The notes under the pieces: model-generated
Databases searched by the model: none
Told to the model about the DNA's origin: nothing
Seen by the model: only the letters and a program-made list of their open reading frames with translations
NCBI GenBank assembly: GCA_029582155.1
Contig: CM055901.1
Location: 21,183,597-21,247,596, forward strand
Source of the DNA: Panopea generosa
Taxonomy: Eukaryota; Mollusca; Bivalvia; Adapedonta; Hiatellidae
Direction: 5' to 3'
DNA: 64,000 bases
Shown: piece after piece, positions 28,001 through 37,000 of the stretch
Layout of the letters: every line of letters begins with the position of its first letter
How positions within the stretch are numbered: position 1 is the stretch's first letter
Translations under genes and position numbers: made by a program

Positions 28001-31000
28001 AGTCATATCGCGACCTGTCTACTTGAGACAGTATTCTAAGCGCCGTCACACTGGAGTATCATGCCGCAGACACATGGTATGATACCCCACCCAGTCACAT
28101 TATACTAACACTGGGCCGACCAGACCTAGAACTCTCATCTAAATGCTGAGCATCAAGCGAGGAAGCTTCTAGTACCATTTTTAAAGTATTTGGTATGACC
28201 CGGCCAGGGATTGAACCCACGAACTTCCGCATGCGAGGCGGACGCTCTACCACTAGACCACGCCGCGGTTTCAAAAACTGAAATCTAGTATATTAGGCAA
28301 AAATGTGTTGGATCATGACTGGGTTGACAAAAGCACAAAATTTACAGCAATTATATGCAACAGACTATCCTGGACTATCCAACTGGTGACAGGTACACTT
28401 TGTATTTACTTTTTGTATATTTCAATATTTGTATATTTCAAAATGGCCACCATTTAAATTTTAAGAAAATATGTTAATTAATATAATAAACAGTTGTTGA
28501 AGTTCTGTCACACTATTCTGTCTTAATAACAACTAGAGTTGTAAAACAAGATTTTTGTGAATAAACAGCTGACTTAGTATACAATGTTAGGCCCAATTGA
28601 CTCAACCACAGACAATTAAAGGGCCATAACTCAAACAATTTTTATCTGATTTGGTCATTTCAAACATTCTCCCAAGATGATTGGGATAGAGGTGCTCTTG
28701 GTGCTATTGGCCCATGGTGATATGAGGCACTTGGGGCTAAAGCTCTCGGGGCCTTATATCGCTTTCATGAGCCAATATCAGGAAGAGGCACACATACCAT
28801 TAAATAACCTCTTAATGCTAAATATTACAGTAACAAATTTCAAAACCGGCTCAGTGACCATGACTTTTTAACCCTGCACTGGAATCATGTGAAATTGCAC
28901 TGAGGTCAAACAGTTGTTTCATAATCCAACATGAGCTCTCCTTATTCTTACCCAAATTATAAAGCCCAGCAACAATTGCATTGCATACCTTTGTATTGAG
29001 AGTGACATTTAATAACCACTCCTCCACATCAGCAGTCAAATTGAATCTGTCCAACTGTGCTCTTAGATTGGCAGGATCTATGATGGAATTACCAAGAGTA
29101 ATGTTGCCTAGAAATAAAACATGATAATTGATAAAAACAAAATGCATCTGTGAAATAACAAAATGCAGACAGTTGAAAACATGTGGAGGGTAACATAGAA
29201 GAACAGATAATGTACATGACATAGAGATATTATAGAAGAACAGATAATGTACATGACATAGAGATATTATAGAAGCAACTGCATGTGTAGTTTGTTTAAT
29301 TTGTTTGTTGAAGCCTCTTTTTTTGAAGAGAAATTTCATTTATTTAACAACCGCAAGTACACTTATCTTCATTCCTGTAGTCTGCTAGTGGTTTACCAGT
29401 ACTAGACACATCTTATCTCTGCGAGTTATTTATAAGTTCCCCACATATTCTGGATGGGAAACTCATAGCTGTGGAACAAAGTACATGGCCAATCATCATG
29501 GAGATTGCGGTCAGGCATGGGATTCTAACTCACAACCCCTGGATTGACATTGATATACATTACAAAGGAGCTAGCCTGGAATGGCTGGTCGAGAACTAGG
29601 TTTAACACTACTGGAAGTTGTTGAGTTGTTGTTGTGTGGTGTTTAGCATCACTTTCAACTATCGTTGAGTTATATCGTGATGGTGTCTACTTAAAGAAGT
29701 ATTTTAAGTGCTGCCCACTGGAATATCATGCAGCAGACACATAGTTTGATACCCAACCTAGTCATATTATACTAACACCAGGCCAACCAGAGCTAGAACT
29801 ATCTTCTAAATACCGAGCACCAAGTGAGGAAGCTTCTAGTACAATTTTCAAGTCTTCAGTATGACCTGGCCGGAGATTGAATCCACAACCTTCTGCATGT
29901 GAGGAAATTAAGTTTAAAGACAATGAACTGAAGTTTAAATAAAGAAAAACTCACTTTCTCCCTATGGCTGCCAAATTTTATACTTTTATTTTGTTAAAAC
30001 TTCCAACTCGGTAAACATTAATTCCTAATTCTAGTTGAATTTTAAATCAAATTTCGACGACTTAGCCAGAAAAGAATGTCAAATCCTGAAATATAATTGG
30101 AGAAGTATAGCACTTACCAACAGTTGATCCCTGCCTCAGTTTGGTGTAGAGTTGACCCAGCAGCTGTAGGTCATACAGTGTGTCGCTGATCAGTTCCACA
30201 TCTACCGTGTTGTTGAGAACATTTTCTATGTCTTCTAACAGCTCAGTCAACCTTAAAGGGAATATATCATGATTTTTCAAACTTTTAAAATTGGCTAAAA
30301 ACATTTTTCCCTATATATCATATACTCACTAGCCCCATATTGCCAAAAAGGTATCTATTTACATATGCCCCAAAAATTATATTGAAAAGGGATTTCCTAA
30401 AATTGGCTACGCGCCTAGGTTAGATTAAAATAGATTCCTCGCTTTAAATTGCAACATATTAAATGAGTCGCATGACTACTTTTCGATTTCAACTTGCTCT
30501 GTTATACAGGTTTACACATACTTAAAATTGTTTCATCTTAGAAAGAGCCTGAATGACGAGGCAAAGGTCATCAAACGGTATTTAAGTGCTGTCTGTTTTC
30601 AAGTTTACCACTCCAATTCAAATATTGACTTTGTCACAGTTTGGTGTATTCGACATATGAAACCATTCGGATTTTATTAATTAATGATAATGAGGTATCC
30701 ATTTTAATAATTATTCTATTTTTTTAAAGACATTTATAGTGTTTTTTTCATGACATAGTTATTCTCTTTAAATATATAATTGTATTGTTGTTTTGTTTCC
30801 AACATAAATATCACAAAATGCATAGTGGTCAGTGCAACTTATCATTATTTCGGGATACACTAAGTGGTTAACCAGTACTATCACATCTTATCTCTGCAAG
30901 TCACTGACTACTTCCCCACATATTTAGAGGTGGGAGACTCAAGGCCATAGAACAAAAAAATGTGGTCAGATTGGGATTTGAACTCACAACCCCTGGACTG

Positions 31001-34000
31001 ACAATTAGACCTGTTACTATCTGATAATAATTTTTATACTGATTTTCACCCGCACAATAATCTATCCTTAGACAACAAACAAACAAACATTTAATTTATT
31101 TTTTTGTTTTTATTTTCATGTTGGCCTTATCATAATTGAAATGTATTTAAGAATCCTATTTGATAGACAGATAATAATAACATTTAAAATGAGGCATTTT
31201 TTGAAGATTTTACAACAGTATAACCAAGCCTTCTAAGCCATCCCTAGCAAAAACATCATGCTGGCTGGTTCCCATAACATCATTGAAGTGATGTCAAATT
31301 GCCTTCACATCAGGGTTAATTATAAATGATAATATTATGTGATGTGCTGAGGTATATACAGACAGGGTATGGCATCACGTGGTCATCACATGGTCACATA
31401 ACCACACAGCACATCATTGTATCTACTTACTTGCTGGGGAAGCATGTTGTGACTTATACAGCAATGAGTCATTTATTTATATATATGTCACCATGGCACT
31501 AATTTCAAGTATGAGCTATTACAGAATCAAAATCTTCATAAACTACGAACAACTTGATGGAAATCATTAACTTAATTTGTATATATAATATCAATGTAGA
31601 AAGAGTTGTCAAACAACTAAACCAACCCTATACTATATTGCTTGGTTAATCCTACAACATCTATACCAACAACAATTCCTCCATACTTATTTATTTTTGC
31701 TCAACACAATGTAACTCAGAGATGTAGTGAAACTCTCTCCAGTCCATTTTCTGGATAGAACCTGCAGTATTATATGTTGTTTGTTGAGCGGCCATTGGGT
31801 AAACATGGGACTTTATAGTGACCTCTATCCTGCACATCAAGCACACTATCCACAACATCACAACCTTGTTAAGTCCCTCAAACCAACCACACTTTTACTT
31901 ACAATGCTTGGTTAAACGTTTCCACTGCACCTGGCAGCTCATCAGCAGTAGCAGTTTCGTAGCATGTGTTGTTGAAGCTGCACATAAAAGACTGCATGAA
32001 TGGTAGAACACCAGCAGACGGCAATGCTTTACCATCAAAATGACCTGAAATATTAGTAATGAATGGTAGAACACCAGCAGACGGCAATGCTTTACCATCA
32101 AAATGACCTGAAATATTAGTAAAGAAGGTGCACATAAATGACTGCATGAATGGTAGAACACCAGCAGATGGCAATGCTTTACCATCAAAATGACCTGAAA
32201 TATTAGTAAAGAAGGTGCACATTAATGACTGCATGAATGGTAGAACACCAGCAGACAGCAATGCTTTACCATCAAAATGACCTGAAATATTAGTAAAGAA
32301 GGTACTCCTAAAATACTGCATGAATGGTAGAAGACCAGCAGACGGCAATGCTTTACCATAAAAATGACCTGAAATATTAGTAAAGAAGGTACGCCTAAAA
32401 TACTGCATGAATGGTAGAACACCAGCAGATGGCAAAGCTTTACCATCAAAAGGACCTGAAATATTAGTAAAGAAGGTGCACATAAATGACTGCATGAATG
32501 GTAGAACACCAGCAGACGGCAATGCTTTACCATCAAAATGAACTGAAATATAAGTAAAGAAGGTGCACATAAATGACTGCATGAAAGGTAGAACACCAGC
32601 AGACGGCAATGTTTTACCATCAAAATGACCTGAAATATTAGTAATTAAAGAAGGTGCACATAAATGACTGCATGAATGATAGAACACCAGCAGACAGGCA
32701 ATGCTTTACAATAAAAATGACCTGAAATATTAGTGAAGAAGGTACACGTCAAAGACTGCATGAATGGTAGAACACCAGTAGACGGCAATGCTTTACCATA
32801 AAAATGACCTGAAATATTAGTAAAGAAGGTACACGTCAAAGACTGCATGAATGGTAGAAGACCAGCAGACGGCAATGCTTTACCATTCAAATAACCTGAA
32901 ATATTAATGAAGAAGGTACATGTAAAAGACTGCATGGATGGTAGAACAGCAGACAGAAATGCCTTACCATCCAAATAACCTGAAATATTGGTGGAGAAGA
33001 CCATCTTTAAAATACCCAAAAATTGATTGTGTAACAACCAATATCAAGGAATAAAAATTGTAAAATTATGCATTTATCTGTGTTTTATATTACTTAGACA
33101 TTTAACATAGAGGTATAAAAAATATCTCCATCTTTCATAATTAAATACAAGTTAGTGTTAATATTTAACATAGTTTGTATGATATCGAGGGCTTACAGAC
33201 GATTAGTTTACTTAAGCACTCTTTGCTGTGATCCTGGTAAAACAAGTACTGGAGCACACCCATCTCAAGTAAATGATAACTATCCCACTTGAATCAGTGG
33301 TGAGAGAAAAATGACAATGACATGCAATGTTGTATATCAATCATCAGAGAGACTGTGGCTTGATATGGGATTCAAACTCACGACCCCTGGATTAAGAAAC
33401 AACTGACTGAGCTAACTGGACACAAATATTTTTATATAATTATTAACTATCTTGGTAATAACTGAATTTATAAGTTTATTTGTCTGATTTAATAATTAAC
33501 AAATAATACATACAGTGTTCTGCATATCAGTCCATAAATGATAACACATTTAGTCCAACTGACCAACCTGCAGATTTCATATACAGTGAGTTAAACCTGT
33601 CTTAATCTGAGCCAGGGAGTGAACAAAAGTGGTCTTTTAAGACAGGTTGTTACTTACTGGTAATACAGGTAAATTTGCCCTGAAAGCATAGAAATGGGAA
33701 TTAGCAAAATTTAATGTGGCTATTTAAGACAAGTGGCTGCTTAAATGAGGTGGCCACTTATGCAGGTTTGACTGTAAACTGGAAACCCTATGCCCTTGCA
33801 TTACTTGCATTAATAAACCAGTACTAACATTACAAAAGAAAATTTAAAAACAAGAAATGTCACTGTTAAGTGTCACATGCCCCCCCAAATGGTCTGTGAA
33901 AAATAACAATATATGATATAATAGGTAGTGATGTATATATGAATATCAAAGGTAATGGACTAATGTTTCAGACTAGTCATGCAATTCCATTTTTTTTTTT

Positions 34001-37000
34001 TTTTTTTTACATTAAAGCATGACCTTGACCTTTGTGTAACCTTGATTTTGACATCTGATGTAATGGTCTGGGTATTTCAACAGTTAAATGCAGGTGAAAC
34101 ATTATCATGACATGCTGATCACTTGTGTCAAGCTATTTTAAAATCCCTAAATGTAAGTTACAGATCAATTGTTGATCAATTGATAAATTGAGCCAAGTGT
34201 TTTTGAAATCCATCCATGCATGATAAAGTTATAGGACAGATGTGAAATTTCAAACAGATTCAAAGTGTTGTCATACATACTCAAAGTGTGACAGTGTGTA
34301 GGTTTTTCTTATGACATGTCGTCATGTCATCTTGATAAATTGAGCCAAGTTAAAGACAAAGTCACAGACCAGACACGCAATATCAAACAAATTGAAAGTG
34401 TGACCTTGACCTTTGAGGAAAGGTTCTGGGTCTTACATGCAACACTTAATTATGTCATGTTTATCAACTGAGCCTAGTGTTTTCAAAATATATCCATAGA
34501 TGACAAAGTTATAGATCGGACAAGAAATCTCACACAGACTGAAAGTGTTGTCAAACAAACTCAAAGTGTTACCTTGACCTTTGAGGTATGCATGTGGGTT
34601 TTACACGTGACACTTTGTAATGTCATGCTGATGAATTTAGCCAAGTGTTTTTGAAATTTATCTATAGGTGACAAAGTTTCAGACCGGACACGAAATCTCA
34701 ATCGGACTGAAAGTGTCATCAACCAATGTTAAATTGTGACCTTGACCTTTGAAGTGGGATTCTGGGTGTAACGTGTGACACATCGTCATGTTATGTCTCT
34801 CATTTGTAGCAAGTATCAACAAAATCCATCTATGCATGACTAAGTTACAGGCCGGATACAAAATCTCACACAAACTCAAAGTATTGTCAAACAAAGACAA
34901 ATTGTGACCATGACCTTTGAGGTACTGGTGTGGGTCTTACTCGCGACACGTCATCATGTTATGTTGATCATTTGTAGCAAGTATCAACAAAATCCATCTA
35001 TGCATGACAAAGTTACAGGCCGGAACAAAATCTCACACAAACTCAAAAGTGTTGTCAAACAAAGTCAAATTGTGACCTTGACCTTTGAGATACGGGTGTA
35101 GGTCTTACTCGCGACACGTCATCATGTTGTGTTGATCATTTGTAGCAAGTATCAACAAAATCCATCTATGCATGACAAAGTTACAGGCCGGAAACGAAAT
35201 CTCACACAAACTCAAAGTGTTGTCAAACAAAGTCAAATTGTGACCTTGACCTTTCAGGTACGGGTGTGGGTCTTACTCGTGACACGTCATCATGTTATGT
35301 TGATCACTTGTAGCAAGTTTCAACAAAATCGATCTATGCATGACAAAGTTACAGGCCGGAAACGAAATCTCACACAAACTCAAAGTGTTGTCAAACAAAC
35401 TGAAATTGTGACCTTGACCTTTGAGGTATGGGTGTGGTTCTAACTCGCGACACGTCATCATGTTATGTTGATCTCTTGTAGCAAGTTTCAACAAAATCCA
35501 TCTATGCATGACAAAGTGACAGGTCATCATGTTATGTTGATCACTTGTAGCAAGTATCAACAAAATCCATCTATGCATGACAAAGTTACAGGCCGGAAAC
35601 GAAATCTCACACAAACTCAAAGTGTTGTCAAACAAACTGAAATTGTGACCTTGACCTTTGAGGTTTGGGTGTGGGTCTTACTCGCGACACATTGTCATGT
35701 AATGTTGATCACTTGTAGCAAGTTTCAACAAAATTCATCTATATATGACAAAGTTACAGACCAGAAACGAAATACCAGACGGAAGGACGGACGGAAGTTC
35801 TCACCAATGGGTATTTAAGTGGCTTCTTTGCATCAATCGTATACTTGTGTGGCTGAATTTTAGAAAATTTTAGCCACATAAGAGAAAATAAGCCACATAA
35901 ATGCTGTTTTTTAAGTGTCTAGAAACAGCCCATAATTATTTTTCAACAGCTTTTCAACTGTCCATAAAAATTACTAACTCTAAACCCTAGACACTTAACT
36001 ACCCATTTGTTTGCCCGGACGGACAGACGGATGGACGGACGCTGCGATTACTATATGCCACCCAAAAATATTTTGGGGCGGCATAAAAATTTTTTTGGGG
36101 GGGGCATAAAAAAAATTGGGGGGGGGGGGGGGGCATAATAAGAGTTTATAATGAACCTTTTCTGCTTATTTTTATAAGGATTAAAAGCTATTTTCAAGAC
36201 ATGATAGGTTATATATGGCATCTACTGTTATTAGTTTATGCTAATTTATTGATAGCTTTATTGCGATGTTAACTCAGAGCTTACATGAATCACTCGATTC
36301 CATATCCTGGGTAGCACCAGTACCGAGTGCTGTTTTTTTAGGTCATTGGGTCAAGCTGGGATAAAACCTGCAACCTCATACATACATGCACAACACTATC
36401 CACTACACTACTGCAGACCTTTTTTGGGTGAGAAAAAAATCAGAATGTATTCATCCTTCCTCGTAGTAATTGACAAATTTTTCAATTTTTGTACCAAACT
36501 AGGCTCAAACCAATGACCTCATCAATGATTGGCAAGTGATACTGAGGCAACTCTTGGACAACTTGGCTACAGAAGACCCCTGTATACACAAAAACAGTGA
36601 CCGGTTGTGAAAAGAAGGATATATATACTAAGCAGTCTGAGGCATAATACAGTCAAACCTGTCTTAAGCAACATATCAAGGGTAGGAGCAAAGGTGGCTT
36701 TTAAGACAGGTTGTTGCTTAATACTGGTGAATTTGCTCTGAAAACATAGAAATGGGAAATAGCAAATGTGTCTGTTTAAGATAACACGCTGCTTAATAAA
36801 GGTGACTGCTTATACAGGTTTTATTGTAATTAATATTAATTTTACTTTTGTTGATGAATTTTAGAGATTTTTCAATGAATTATGTACTTGAGAAATAAAT
36901 ACGTGTTCATGAACTTTTATTGCGCTAGTAAACTACAAAATATAGACTTACACTCAGGGTGCTTGACCTTCAACTCGGGTTTTGTTAATCTGACAATCAC

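Noticed and set aside
28677-28871. 64-aa plus-strand frame
   Set aside because: No domain, no splice context, intron of the minus-strand gene.
32721-32979. Units of the exon 3 array upstream of 32721 as coding acceptors
   Set aside because: Read-through from these meets a frameshift and stop in the unit starting at 32721, so they cannot yield a long in-frame isoform unless a further splice removes it.
35129-35818. Frames of 104-120 aa ([19 protein letters not shown] repeats)
   Set aside because: Translation of the ~170-bp tandem element.
36100-36135. G-quadruplex element in the poly-G run
   Set aside because: A single homopolymer run at a repeat end; nothing else supports a function.
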